Counted from the stretch's first letter, positions 22,139 through 33,187 are shown. The stretch is DNA of 64,000 nt from Chionoecetes opilio (GCA_016584305.1 JACEEZ010016486.1:1-64000), one strand, 5' to 3'. Notes: generated by a model not told the origin, from the letters alone. A program made the numbers and translations.

Positions 22139-24159
22139 CAGGGGCGAAATGGCCCAAGGGGCAAACGGATATTTCCCGTTGGGCCGCTGGGGTGGGGCCC
22201 GGGCTGAGGGGAAAAAAAAAGGTAAAAAAAAAAAAATATTAAAAGGAAAAAAGAATAAAAAAAATTAAGGGTGAAAAAGAAAAATCTGAAAAATAAGGTA
22301 AAAACTCAAAATAAAAGAGAGAGTGAGAGAGATATCGAGTCACTCAGCTGAGAGGGAAAAGGTGACGATGACAGAGACGGAGAGTCAACAACCACGAGTA
22401 TCTACGGTACACTCGTACAGTTACACGAGTCAACTTCAAGAATCTCAAAAGGTGTCAAGTTTTGTTTTCAGGCTTTTTGATTTATTTAAAGTTAACCGAG
22501 ATATGCTTGCATGTCAATGCAACATGGGACGATACCCCCATTTAATTGCATTTTTGTAATTGATAAGGACTAAAGCCCCGTTCATTTTTCACGACTCTCG
22601 ACGGCGACCAGTCACGACTTGCTGATCATGCTGTGTTGGCGCCGGCGTCATGGGTCGGCGTAGGCCCGACCGTCGCCCTCGGGTCGGGAGTCGTTGAAGC
22701 GGCGCGCGGGGGGTCCCGACTTGTGGGACTGCATACCCTATACACTTGGGGCGGGTCTGCGCCTCAAAATTTATCGGAAAAAGTCGGCTCCGTGCTGGGA
22801 CTCGTCGCCCAAGGGTCCAAGTTTGGTGTGACAGTCGGGGCCGTGCGCGATGGGACGGTTATTTTAGCGTGGGAAAGATGATCTTTCCCACGTTTTTCCC
22901 ATCGACGGAGAGAGAGAGAGAGAGAGAGGAAAAGCGGATTTTTTTTTTGGAATGTATTGATATTAATTATTATTATGTCATATTATCCAACAAATAGAGC
23001 AGTATCTTTAGTGCAGACTTTTTGCGCTATACTGCTTCCGCAGTATCTTTAGGGCCCTTTGGGGATGGTATCACCCTGTGTAGTTTTTGTGTTCAATTTA
23101 AAAACATTAGGAGGGGCATAAGTATTGTGGTAGTCAAGGTGGGCAAGGTGTGGACAACAGTGTGACGACATCGGTGGCGTGCTTATACAAAAGCGAAGGT
23201 TTTAAAAGGGGGGGGGATGGGCCCGCTGTGCTGCCTACACAGCCCCCATCTACAATCACTCGGCGTCAGTCGCACACGGCTGGGAACGTCTCCCCCATGA
23301 CGGCAACCGTGATTACCCTCTGCGCAACTTTGGTGACGTGTCGCAAAGACGGCAAAATTTAAATTGCGGTTTAATTTGTTTTAGTCCCCGACTGTCCGCG
23401 ATATCGCCCACAAACGCGGGGTAGTCGCCCATAGTGCCCAAAAAACGGCAACCGAGCCCAAACCCCGCCAATTTGGAGCTTAGCCCCTCCCCAAAAACGG
23501 CGCAGTCGGCCACGAAGGATGACAGCAAGTCTGACCGGTCGCCGACGCGAGTCATGGAGATGGAACGGGGCTTATATGCTGCGCATTTAACAAATGACAA
23601 TTCATTGGGCAAAAGTGCTAGAACTGCCGTCTGCCGTGTTGTCACACAGTCATTTTGTTTGATTGTAGTGCCCGTGGCGTGGGAGGGGTACGTGGGCATT
23701 TATTTTGTATATTTTTATTTTGATTTTCAATATCGAAGATCTCCCAAAATGTGAGGAAGGGCAAAAAATGAGGATCAAAGCAGTATTTCAACAATTAATT
23801 GTGTTATGCGAGCCTGACAGTATTTAAACAAAAATTTTAAGGATATGATATGAAAGTTAAAAAAATAAAATTTCAGGTCTTATTTTTTTTAACTTTTTAA
23901 AATGTTGATGCACCGTAGATAACACATAAGTCGCCAGGACAAATTTTCTTTTCGATTTACAGACGTCTGGCTGCGTTAATACTTACATTTCTACATCCAT
24001 GATTTGAGGAAAATTTGAAGGGAAATTTGTTTTAAAAAAAAAACCCTAACTGCGTCGGCTCTCATCGCCAAACCCCCCCCCCCCCCCTCCGCCTTTCCTC
24101 CAAGTGGGCTGGTCAACCCCGAAAGTCCGGGGCCGAAATTAAGTCCCAGTTCGACCAAG
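22139..24159. mobile_element. hAT-like non-autonomous element inserted in LINE copy C
   Basis: LINE copy C is interrupted here: the uninterrupted paralogue at 19670 reads GGTATAATCCCC, while this copy has GGATAATC before the insert (22131-22138) and GTATAATC after it (24160-24167), an 8-bp target duplication with one mismatch. The ends are CAGGGGCGAAATGG on the left and CTTGGTCGAACTGG (inverted) on the right, a hAT-style short terminal repeat. Both the 8-bp duplication and the CAGGGGCG-type end are established for hAT transposons. No transposase was recognised inside. A GA run and a 1.0 kb inverted-repeat element lie within. Confidence 0.82.
22571..23574. mobile_element. 1.0 kb inverted-repeat element nested in the hAT-like element
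   Basis: 22571-22629 (TAAAGCCCCGTTC ... GACTCTCGACGGCGACCAGTCA ... GACTTGCTG) reappears inverted at 23515-23574 with about 85% identity by eye. The interior is CpG- and GTCG-rich and also looks partly self-complementary. A TA flanks or ends each side. There is no coding match. Confidence 0.75.
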
Positions 24160-25470
24160 GTATAATCCTCCTCAGCCCCGACCTCACTTCCATGTCTAAC
24201 CGCTCAAATTTACCTCCTCAGCCCGACTCACTTCCCTGTCTAACCGCTCTAATTACCTCCTCAGCCCCGACCTCACTTCCATATCTAACCGCTCAAAATT
24301 ACCTCAGGTACCTTCCTAATTCTTCATAATTGGCCTTTCCAGCTGTCATCCCCCTGTCCTTACCCTGGGAAAATTTCTTCCCCTCCATCCCACACTTTTA
24401 TTAATAACCTCCGGGTGTTTCTTAACCTGCATAATGGCTTTCGAAATTAGGTATTCGATGCTTTTTGCCACTTAATTTTTTCCCAGCTTCCAATTTAAGC
24501 TAAATCGGATCTCATAATGGTCGCTATTATCTAAATTTCCACCGACCTCCACATTTGTAACTAAATCGTCTCTATTGCAGAAATAGATCTAAATATTATC
24601 TCCTCTAGTAGGCTCCTTGATTGCTTGACTTAGGAAGTTATCCTGGATTATATTTAACAATTCATCTGCTTTCGCTGTCACCTATGATTAAATCCCAGTC
24701 TATATCCTAAGATTAAAATCTCCCACCACGCATAGTCGTTTATATCTGCAGGCCTTGTTTATTTTCCCATATAGGAGCGATCCTTTTTACATAAGTTTGG
24801 AGGCCTATACACTACACCCAAAAACCTTTTTCTCAGCTCCATCCGTAACCTCTACCGATATATACTCTATGCTGTCATCTGTTTAAACATTATTAACACA
24901 ACACTGCAATGTATCCCTGCATAAAGCGCAACTCCTCCACCTCGTTGCCTACTCTGCCCTTGTGAAATAACTTATACCCAGCTATCTCGACTTCCGGATC
25001 TTCCTGACATACCCAAAACCAGTTTCTGTTAATGCTATTATATCAAAATCCTCTACACAATTTTTTCCTCCAGGAAATCTATCTTTTTTAAAAATACTCT
25101 TACAGTTTGTATAGTAAACCTTAAAGCAACTTCTCTTCTTCTTGTCAATTTTCCCTTTATCTTAACTAAACCCCCCTCTCTCTCTTTTTACGAATCACTT
25201 TAGTTCCCTGCCTTCTGAAACTCCTAGTGTCGCAATTTTTCTGACCCCCGACTCCAGTGTCTAGACCCGGATCTCTATCTTAAAAAAGCCTGCAGTGCAT
25301 CTACTTTAAATTTGAAATGGATTCAGACAAGATCTGAACTCCTTTCCTCGAAAAGTGCACCCGTCCCTGCGGTAGAGGTGGTTGCCCAAAAAAAGAGGTC
25401 TCAGCTGTCGACAAAGGCCCAACTATTGGCTTTGCAATGAAGTGCCCGCCGGCAATTCAAAGCAAAAGTC

Positions 25471-25656
25471 CTAGAGTACCAAAAAGTCGTCAACAAAGCG
25501 TCTTGGAAGGACACCACACACCACAGGGAACCCACCCCTGTCCCTAACTTTACCTACAGCTTCCTTTAACCCCCGTAGCAATTCCTCAATTTTTACACAC
25601 TCAACATCATTTCCCCAGCGCTCAGGCAGACGATGGGCTTTTTCTTGGTCCGTCAT
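25471..25656 (-). pseudogene. LINE ORF1 esterase fragment
   Basis: A 61-codon minus-strand frame: HRLPERWGNDVECVKIEELL, then KVRDRGGFPVVCGVLPRRFV. The GVLPRR block and following ALNCR (shifted frame) are characteristic of the SGNH/GDSL hydrolase domain found in ORF1 of CR1-like LINEs. The catalytic serine block (VGDS) lies upstream near 25760-25790 in a different frame. It is a piece of copy C, not an independent gene. Confidence 0.75.
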
Positions 25657-25769
25657 GCACTCAACTATCTTGTCACTAACATAACTATCCCCTTCCCCGG
25701 GTAACTCACCGACTTCATGCGCCCTCCCTTCCCTGCACAGAACCTGCTGTCAAGATGCCTAACCGACTG

Positions 25770-26246
25770 TCACCAACAACAAGATTTTTCCTTCGGGTAA
25801 AAGATGTATCGTCTACCTTCCTTACCTCCGTATCTTCCTCTTGCCCGCCCCGAGAGTCCTGAAATGGGTGTGCACACAACATGGTCATTGTTTACCTTTA
25901 TATTTCCCTTTGGGCAGGCTCCATGATCAACTACCTTCCAAACACCAATCCCTGGTGACTTATAGGAAAATTTAGTAGTCGCCCGAGGGCACATCTCGCT
26001 CTGGTACCCTTCAGGTACATCCCTCGCATGTGCCCCCCCACTCACTCCACTTTCCACTTGGACCTTCACCCCCACACTTAAAAAGAACGTTTTCTCTATT
26101 TCCGCTTTTTTCACAACGCTTTTTAATTCGTTCACTTCACTTGCAAAGCTCCTTTTCAGGTCTTCGATCGCCTCCAGAATAGTCTTAAGCGCCTCCCCCA
26201 GCCCTTCACTACACTCTCCGTCGACCCCTTTTCCCTCCCTTACCAC
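25770..26246 (-). pseudogene. LINE ORF1 N-terminal fragment, coiled coil
   Basis: A 158-codon minus-strand frame. Residues 14-55 form an evident heptad-like helix (ALKTILEAIEDLKRSFASEV, ELKSVVKKAEIEKTF), expected to trimerise or multimerise the RNA-binding ORF1 protein. The downstream part carries GVWKVVDHGACPKGN and NNDHVVCT, blocks shared with copy B. The frame then stops at GRRYIFYPKEKSCCW, just before the esterase GDS block in another frame, so one indel separates the domains. ORF1 proteins bind LINE RNA; the esterase is thought to act on lipids or membranes. Confidence 0.75.
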
Positions 26247-26689
26247 ACTAGTTTAACCTCAGCCTCCTTCACTCCTAAACCCCATTACCACTCTCAACCA
26301 CAGCAGAAGCACAACACCACTTCTCTCTCCGCCTCCACCAATACACTCTCCATCGAGCACGTAGCTATTCTAATCCCGAGAGCTCAACTAACACAACCCC
26401 ACTCCTCGGAGACCTCAGGTCAACAGATGAACACCGAAGGCCAGCGCAGCATAGCGTAGCCCCCATCTTACGTTTAACCTATCTTTTTTGAGGGACTTTC
26501 TAAGGAGTGGAAATGTAGTGTTATTCACTTTTAAGAGGTAATGTTGAACTTTTTTTCTTGCCCCAGATGGTAAGGAAAGATGGGGATACATTATGCTGCG
26601 TGTGGCCTCGGTGTTCATCTCCATCGTATAGCCCTTAAGCCTGTGGTGGACAAAAATCCGCTATCCGGTATGCTGGGCTGTTGACATCT

Positions 26690-26858
26690 GTGTTTTTACA
26701 GTTACCTTCCCCAGCAGGCACCATTTATCGACCATCTCCAAAAGGAAGGATGAACAAGTCTTTCGGCTGGCCACCGACTTGCCCTGGCTGGATTCGAACC
26801 ATGGCCCGCGTACTCATAGCTAGGCGCGCTAGCACTACACCACGGAGCGACAAGTGCC
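26690..26858 (-). mobile_element. tRNA-derived SINE, family 3, copy 2
   Basis: Reverse complement of family 3: the B box reads GGATTCGAACC on the plus strand at 26790-26800 and the A box lies at about 26820-26845. The body ends near 26690 with TTACCTTCCCCAGCAGG, matching AACCTGCTGGGGAAGGTAAC in copy 1 (15899-15918). Confidence 0.85.
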
Positions 26859-26862
26859 CCCA

Positions 26863-27255
26863 GTTTGGCTAGAGACAGTACAATTCAACAAAATTTTGCC
26901 CTTTAATAAAGACAGCAAAATTATTAAATACGCATTTCCTTTTATGAAAATTTTGTATATTCACACATTTGGTTTGGGGGGGTCGCGATTAGGATGGGGT
27001 TACCGACCCAAAATGGCCTCCTTACGTCCCCGATGCCCTAAAAACACAGCCTCGTCAATCGGGTTTGAGTAGTGGAGGGGACCTCCCCTGTAAATGCATT
27101 ACAAAGGTTTCAAATATTATATGGACACAAGTTCAACACAAGAAGCAACAAAAGGCTTTTCTTTTCCAACTTAAATTTTAAATCTACTACGACTTATAAA
27201 GCCTTTTTGGGTCACTGGAACAATTTTTCATTTTTGTTTAAAACCACTTTGGGCT
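26863..27255. other. Stretch without recognised genes
   Basis: AT-rich sequence with no coding or repeat match found. Confidence 0.5.
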
Positions 27256-27256
27256 G

Positions 27257-27880
27257 TTTCGCTACCGTAGATAACGGAAGTCGCCACCTGCAGTGAAGTC
27301 GCCAGGCGCCAATATTACGAATTATAGAAACATACTGATTTTTTTGTGCCATGAAGAACCAGTAGTTTAATCAGACTGTATAATCTACCCTGTTTCAGCG
27401 GGTTTTTTTTGCTTGTAGCGCAAGTATAATGTTTTGCATTTTGTTTTAGTTTTTTTCCCGGGGGATGACAGACAAAACAAAGCTTTCGGGGACAGGGAAC
27501 AGACTTGCCCGGGGCTTTAAACTTGAAAGAATTATTTTCACGTTGGCAGAGGGAATTTTTTAAAAATCCGCATCTTCCGCGAAATAAAGAGACTTGTTTA
27601 CTTACCAATTTCCCCGAATTCCCCCGAGTGGCGATAAATGTTTGGGTTAAAATACTAGTGGGGGACTTTACTGTAGAGGGAAAGGGGGTCGCCACTCGGT
27701 TTTATTTTTGTCTTTGTTCATTTAACCCTAATTGACACGATGAAGAACAAAATGACAAGACTTTCAGAAGACCCTTTTTAACTTTCTGAAATCATGGAGT
27801 ACAAATGAAGTATTAACCCACACACGTTGTAAATAACAAAAAAACGTAGAAAAAGGCGACTTCACTTTTTCTACGGACAT
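27257..27880. repeat. Possible inverted-repeat element with GTCGCC ends
   Basis: The left side reads CCGTAGATAACGGAAGTCGCC and the right side, near 27855-27880, GGCGACTTCACTTTTTCTACGG, an imperfect inverted pair about 620 bp apart. The first 75 bp (through GTCGCCAGGCGCCAATATTACGAATTATAG) reappear at 56317-56385 and in part near 23910-23940, so this is a dispersed repeat. A 126-codon minus frame inside has no recognised content. Confidence 0.55.
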
Positions 27881-27918
27881 ATTATTTTCGGTTTTTTCCC
27901 TGAGCATAAATCTATTTT

Positions 27919-28620
27919 AAAGGGCCCCTTTCCATTTGCGACATTTCAAGAACCAGTTCACGGAACCCAAGGGTTCAGGCGTTCCATTGCGCACGAAAAC
28001 CTGGGTCCGAGGCAAAGCGCGTAGTGACTCAGCAAAACCCGTGAACTTTCTCTACTCACATTGAGAGGTGGGTAGCTTGGGTAGAGTTTTCAGTTCATAC
28101 AAACAATGGTCGCCTTGGGTCCTATTTCTATTATCGTGAAGGGTTTCCGCATGCACGAGTCGGAGAGGATGTCAGACGGCATAAAAGAGGCATTCCACAC
28201 ATGGCTGGTGGAGCCATGCGTTCCCGCGATCTTAAACGTGATATGATCCCTTCACATAGCAGCTAGCTGAGTTATATCTCTCGTTATCTCTCTCTCTCTC
28301 GTTATCTCTCGCTATCTCTCGTTATCTCTCTCTCTCTCTCTGTTACTCTCGTTATCGCTCTCTCTCTTGTATCTCTCTCTCGTTATCTCTCTCTCGTCGT
28401 TATCTCTCTCTCATCGTTATCTCTCTCTCTCGATATATCTTTCTCTCGTTATCTCTCTCTCTCGTTATCTCTCTCCCTCTCGTTATCTCTCTCTCTCGTT
28501 TCTCTCTCTCTCTCTCGTTATCTCTCTCTCTCTCTCGTTATCTCTCTCTCTCGTTATCTCTCTCTCTCTCTCTCGTTATCTCGTTATCTCTCTCTCTCTC
28601 TCCCTCTCTCTCTCTCTCTC

Positions 28621-28676
<56 letters not shown>

Positions 28677-28848
28677 CTCTCTCTCTCTCTCTCTCTCTTA
28701 AATTGCTCGCCAGCTGAGTATGTTTGTAAACAAAAACGGGGTTTTGCGTTCCATTTGTGACACGCGAACCCAACCCTGAACCCAGAACCCAACCCTAAAC
28801 TGAAAGAACTGGTTCATGCAGCTTGGGCACAAATGGAAGAGGCCTTTA
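27919..28848. mobile_element. TC-bearing MITE, copy 1
   Basis: The ends are AAGGGCCCCTTTCCATTTGC on the left and GCACAAATGGAAGAGGCCTTT on the right, an inverted pair; inside them AAGAACCAGTTCA and TGAAAGAACTGGTTCA are also inverted. The interior shares GTCGGAGAGGATGTC, CCCGCGATCTTAAAC and TTCACATA with copies at 41011 and 61801. A long (TC)n tract with regular CGTTATC punctuation fills 28270-28700. No coding content is real; open frames across the TC tract are artefacts. Confidence 0.85.
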
Positions 28849-28849
28849 T

Positions 28850-29085
28850 AAGTTTTTTTTTAGTTACAAAAAAATATTTTCAATTTGAGGGAAAATTATA
28901 CAGATGGAGGGATTAAAGATAGAAGAAGGATTAAAGATAGTGTGTGTATGAATGTGTGTGTGTGTGTGTTTGTTTAGTGTGTGTGTGTGATGGATGCTAT
29001 TTGTTTTAATATCATTATGTGGACTGCAGATTGCATTATTTGTGATGTTTATATTAGTACTTACAGTATGTATTGTTATAAGATT
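28850..29085. other. AT-rich spacer with GT microsatellite
   Basis: Contains a GT/TG run at about 28938-28990. No gene was seen. Confidence 0.6.
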
Positions 29086-29422
29086 TTTTTTTTTTTTTTT
29101 TACATCTGTGCCTATAGTGCCTGTAGGCAGTGGTGCCTCAGGGCTCGGATGTAGGCTCTAGAGGTTCACTTGAGGGCTGTGATGGTTGGTCCTCGCCCGT
29201 GGTGGCGCAGGCAGGATTTTATGGTGACGCCTGTGATTAGAGGCTCATGCTGCCCCCTGTGTCCTCCGATGCACTCGCAATCGAAGTAGAGTTGTTGGGC
29301 AGGGCATGTGGGTGTTCTTAGGCCACTCGACGGTGCAGAAAGGTTTTGGTTTTCTTCGGGATCGAACTCGGGTCACCGAGAACGCCAGTCGGAGACGCTA
29401 ACCACTCGCTACGCCTCCCCAA
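29086..29422 (-). mobile_element. tRNA-derived SINE, family 1, copy 2
   Basis: Reverse-complement copy of the SINE at 12383: a T run at 29086 (its A tail), then the body, and the tRNA-like head ending at 29422 with GGATCGAACTCGGG (B box complement) near 29361 and the A box complement near 29398. Small indels distinguish it from copy 1. Confidence 0.9.
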
Positions 29423-29529
29423 TGTGTTAATGTTAAGATGTGTGTACACTGTGGTCAATAAATTATCTAATCTAATCTATGGTGTGTATGTGTGTGTGTG
29501 TGTGTGTGACTAAACTCTCTGTCTCTCAG

Positions 29530-29643
29530 GTGTAATTCTGGACTACCTGTTTGAGTCGCTGCCCGGCCTGGTGCCTTCCTACCCGGCTGCCTCCGTCTAC
29601 CCCACCGCTGACTGACCTTTACTACTCCTCACTCGGCCTTCAG
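29530..29643 (+). CDS. Possible host terminal coding exon
   Basis: A pyrimidine-rich tract ending CTCTGTCTCTCAG (29517-29529) makes a good splice acceptor. Only one of the three following frames is open (phase 2): VILDYLFESLPGLVPSYPAA, then SVYPTAD and a TGA stop at 29613-29615. Codon choice is GC-rich at third positions, unlike the surrounding AT-rich DNA. The sequence CAG|GTACGTG at 29641-29650 could be a donor splitting the 3' UTR. The protein is not recognised. No other exon of the gene was found in the window, so it may extend beyond or be a pseudo-exon. Confidence 0.45.
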
Positions 29644-29669
29644 GTACGTGTGTGTGGTGTGTTTACTTA

Positions 29670-30343
29670 AGGTCCATTCACACCTATCAGTGGCGTATCA
29701 GTGCCGTGTCAGTTCAGTGTCCGTGATATCCGTGAGGCATCCGTGCTGTCTAGGCACACATATCAGTAGTGACTCCGTTGTTTGAAGTCAGTGACTTTTC
29801 AAGATGGCAAAGTTTACAGACATGGTGATGGCAATGATTGGCATAATTTTGGATGAGGAAGAAGAGGGTTGAGCTAAAATTAAGGTGAAGACAAGGCAGT
29901 GGGTACATGAGGCGTGGAAGAAAAGAGAAAGTGAAGGACAGTTTGCTGCTCTATACTAGGAGCTAATTGATGAGGAACTAAATGTTTCCAATATTTTAGA
30001 ATGTCTGTAAAGTGTTTAAAATTATTCCAAATAGCTTGTTTGAAACTGCTGTCCATATATTTGGTTGTGATGAATCATACACAACAGAATGATTCGAACC
30101 AATTCATTAAGAAGTTCATCATTAATTTTGTTCACAAACTCCAAACACTTGTCCCACGTCCGTCAAAAACTAAAAAAATATCTGTGGCGACGATATGCAG
30201 CTTCAGGGAACTGATACGTCACTGACACAGAGTCAAAACACCGTGACAGGTGTGAATGGGCCCGCCAAATTCATTCAACGATATTTTTTTCACTGCCACT
30301 GATGGACTGAGCGGACACAGCACTGATAGGTGTGAATGAACCT
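29670..30343 (+). mobile_element. PIF/Harbinger-derived element with TTA duplication
   Basis: Ends AGGTCCATTCACACCTATCA (29670) and, inverted, TGATAGGTGTGAATGAACCT (30343) are nearly perfect terminal repeats, each bordered by TTA (29667-29669; 30344-30346). A 3-bp TWA duplication and G/A-rich ends containing TTCACAC are typical of PIF/Harbinger elements. At 674 bp it is an internally deleted derivative retaining the start of the transposase. It sits 26 bp downstream of the possible exon. Confidence 0.88.
29804..30000 (+). pseudogene. Harbinger transposase N-terminal remnant
   Basis: From ATG at 29804 the frame reads MAKFTDMVMAMIGIILDEEE, stop, then VKTRQWVHEAWKKRESEGQF, AALY, stop, ELIDEEL. 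The blocks 'R.W(V)..AW..R...G.F..L..EL..(D)E' are the usual N-terminal signature of PIF/Harbinger transposases. Two stops and the loss of the DDE core (the element ends within 350 bp) show it is dead. It lies inside the TTA-flanked element and could be trans-mobilised only through its ends. Confidence 0.78.
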
Positions 30344-30346
30344 TTA

Positions 30347-32090
30347 GTTGTGTTTTACAGGGCTCACAAACTCGAGTACCCTCTCTGACAAAACAATTAC
30401 ACCTTTTTAATCTCAAATTAAATAACTGAGCTTCAAATAAAAAATAATTGAATTTCAAATTAAAAGAAAAAATAATCTATTATGATTATATTTGAAATTC
30501 ATGTGTTTATTTTGAAGTTCTGTTGTTGTAATTTGAGAGTGAAAAGGTGTATGTATGAAAACCCCCAGAAAAGTAACATATTTCTTCCTGCAAACTTTTT
30601 CTGATCTTTACCAGTGCTGCCAGCAAAGGGAAGAGAGGGAAAAACATTATTTATGAAAAGATATACCATTCTTTTAAATATTTTACCCAGCATACTAGAT
30701 AGATAAAGCAACACAGGATGAAGTAACGTATAGCTATTCCGTGTAGGCTAGTACAATACTCTACTTATACTAAAGAAACAAAAGTTGCATGATAATGAAT
30801 GGATATTACCTGTATGTCAATATGAGAAAAGAGAGAAAGCAAAGTATGATGCATTATGTAATGGTCATTTCTTTTGTTTTTACACAAAATACATAAAAAA
30901 TGACATTCAGTTATCACGTCATTGCAAATCCTGCAGATACATCATGTGGTGCCAGGGTTTTAATAGGTTTCTGCTGACACCTTTAAATGAATGATATTAC
31001 CTGGTTAGAATACTTCATTGATTAATAAAATCCTCGTCACAAATGAAGGGAGAGTTGAAATTTGAATATGCTTCACATTGAATTATAGTACGAATAGTTC
31101 TCGCTGCGGAGATTACTGAAATGGAATAACTTTAAGGTTAGTAAGGGGATAGGCTTGCCACAGCTCAGGCGAGTAGTTCTATGGTTTTAACCCTGGGCAC
31201 GTTTTTTAATAATGAGAAGTATGGGTAGTCGGGGTGATATTTAGTATTACACCGAGTGAGGCTGAAAACTCTTTTTGGAAGGTTGGGAAGTATTGTTCCT
31301 AAACGGAATAATTCACCTGGGGTTTTACAAAAATACACAAGAAACTATATTTTAAATACATCCTATAGTAGTACGCCACTGATTTTTTGTTTTTATGGAG
31401 CTATATTGTATTGTACAAAGGTGAATTGAAGTGATTGCAGGTTGAACAATCTCTTTTGTGAGATTATTGGCCGATAGAAACATATAAGAAATCTGCAAAG
31501 AGTGATGCTAAACTATGACAGTGCAGCGGATAATGAAAATCTAATCTTAGTTTCTTTTTCAGAGCAACTGTGATCAAAAGCCTTTTAGGTGGTAAGAAGG
31601 CACCAACATGGGAGCATGGCCACATGTACTTTAATGAAACAGAAAGAGGGACACGTGGCCTGCTGTACAGGACAGCCCCACTGCACATCTGACAGATGGT
31701 GGGAATTCTATTATGTTATCCGATTTGCTATGGGCTTGAGACTTACACTTCTGATGTGTAAGTTATCAGTGGTTTAGGTAAACCTGATAATTTTCTATGC
31801 ATTTCGGTAATCTTTTTTCCTTAACATAACCTAACCTAATTTACAGAGATGTAGTTTCAGTTACATTTTACTTAGTCTTTATGTTAACGTCAGATTTTCC
31901 CATAATGTCTTATGAGGTGAGACGATCGATGATACTTATCCAAGTGTTTCTTGGCGTTCATCATTTAGATTTGCCAGCATCTAATATTCATGGAATGTCA
32001 CAGATATGTACATAGTTCATGAATAGTTGCGTGAGCAGGATGGACAGCTCCCATAAGGTCTTCCTGTTATAAACTACGTTATGGGTTAAA
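30347..32090. other. 1.7 kb stretch without recognised genes
   Basis: AT-rich DNA. I tried both strands for protein motifs, tRNA boxes and inverted repeats and recognised nothing convincing. Confidence 0.5.
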
Positions 32091-32093
<3 letters not shown>

Positions 32094-32150
<57 letters not shown>

Positions 32151-32200
32151 ACTATATATATATTATATAATATATATAATATATATATATATATAATGTA
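32094..32200. repeat. (TA)n microsatellite
   Basis: Interrupted TA dinucleotide run of about 105 bp. Confidence 0.95.
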
Positions 32201-32681
32201 GTATAATTTATGATTTTTTAATTATTTATTTATTCATTCATGTATTGTATTTGTTTAGTATTTCGTATTTGTCTGTCCATTAATAGAAAATTTTACCACA
32301 TTTATCTGGACTTTTTTTCCCACTTTGTAAAATACAAGAAATGAGTATATTCTTATGAAAATTATAATTTTATACACAATTAATTTTGTTTCATACAGTA
32401 TTTATACTTGTAGCAGCCTGAGGGTGTATTAGGGTACACAATGTGAATTGAAAATTGCGGACTTGCCCGTGCAGACTGCCTCAAACCACAGGCTCAAGAC
32501 TGATATACTGCAGACGAGGACTGATGATTATCGGCCTTAATTTGAAGTATTGCGTGATAATTTTATTCTTTGTTGCCACTTTAGGCCTACTGGTTCCTTA
32601 GACATACTGTAAGAGTTGAGAACAATTCAATCCTGGGCAACAGGTTATTCCATTCACAACCTGTGTTAATTTAAAAGTGGG

Positions 32682-33187
32682 GCGGTGTAGCGCGCGACTA
32701 GCTGCCCTGCCCGGATAGCTACCCTGCCACGACTACGCACACGCTGCAGATGACGTCTCACAGGGAAAACATTGGCCACGCGTCCAGCACAGAACATTAT
32801 CATAGATTCGCTTATTTAACCTAAAAATAAAGTCTACAAAACTTAACCCAAAAATAACTTAAACCTAACCAAACCTAAAATCAAATCTAAACCAAGCCTT
32901 AACTTCACTTAATTTACATAATAAAACTTAAGTAACCTAACTATACCTTGCTATTAAATATAAAAATAAATGGTTAAGTTGGGTTAAGTTAACGTTTGGT
33001 TTAGGTTTATTTTAGGTTTGGTTAAATTTTGGATAGGTTTGGAGTTACGTTTTGTAGAACATTTAGGTAAAAAGCGAATCTGAGCGATACTGTTGGTCCA
33101 GGAGGCGTGATCAATGTTTTCCTGTTGGTGAGTCATCTGTCGTACGTGCGCAGTCGTGGCAGGGTAACTAGTCGCGTGCTACACCGC
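32682..33187. mobile_element. 506-bp fold-back MITE
   Basis: The two halves are inverted copies over nearly their whole length: GCGGTGTAGCGCGCGACTAG at 32682 against the complement GCGGTGTAGCACGCGACTAG from 33187, then CCCTGCCACGACT, GGAAAACATTG, CACGC, CAGATTCGCTT, TCTACAAAAC and AACCTAAAC blocks in matching order. No loop of unique sequence longer than about 100 bp remains. No coding content. No clear target duplication. Confidence 0.88.

Larger units (their letters stand above)
24160..26440 (-). mobile_element. CR1-like LINE copy C, ORF1 and endonuclease part
   Basis: Parallel to copy B 19670-21810 throughout but cleaner. Minus strand from 26440: ORF1 begins about 26246 with a coiled-coil segment (LKTILEAIEDLKRSFASEVN), then KVVDHGACPKGNIKVNNDHVVC, then a SGNH esterase core: VVGDS-like block near 25760-25790, 'GGFPVVCGVLPRR' (25480-25530) and the DGVHF-type end near 25340. 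The endonuclease part of ORF2 occupies about 24160-25100. Esterase-bearing ORF1 plus endonuclease/RT ORF2 is the layout of CR1/L2-type LINEs. Several frameshifts; not functional as read. Confidence 0.88.

Noticed and set aside
28270..28700. CRISPR-like regular array with CGTTATC spacers
   Set aside because: Units are a degenerate TC microsatellite with variable spacing in a eukaryotic MITE; no conserved repeat/unique spacer pattern.
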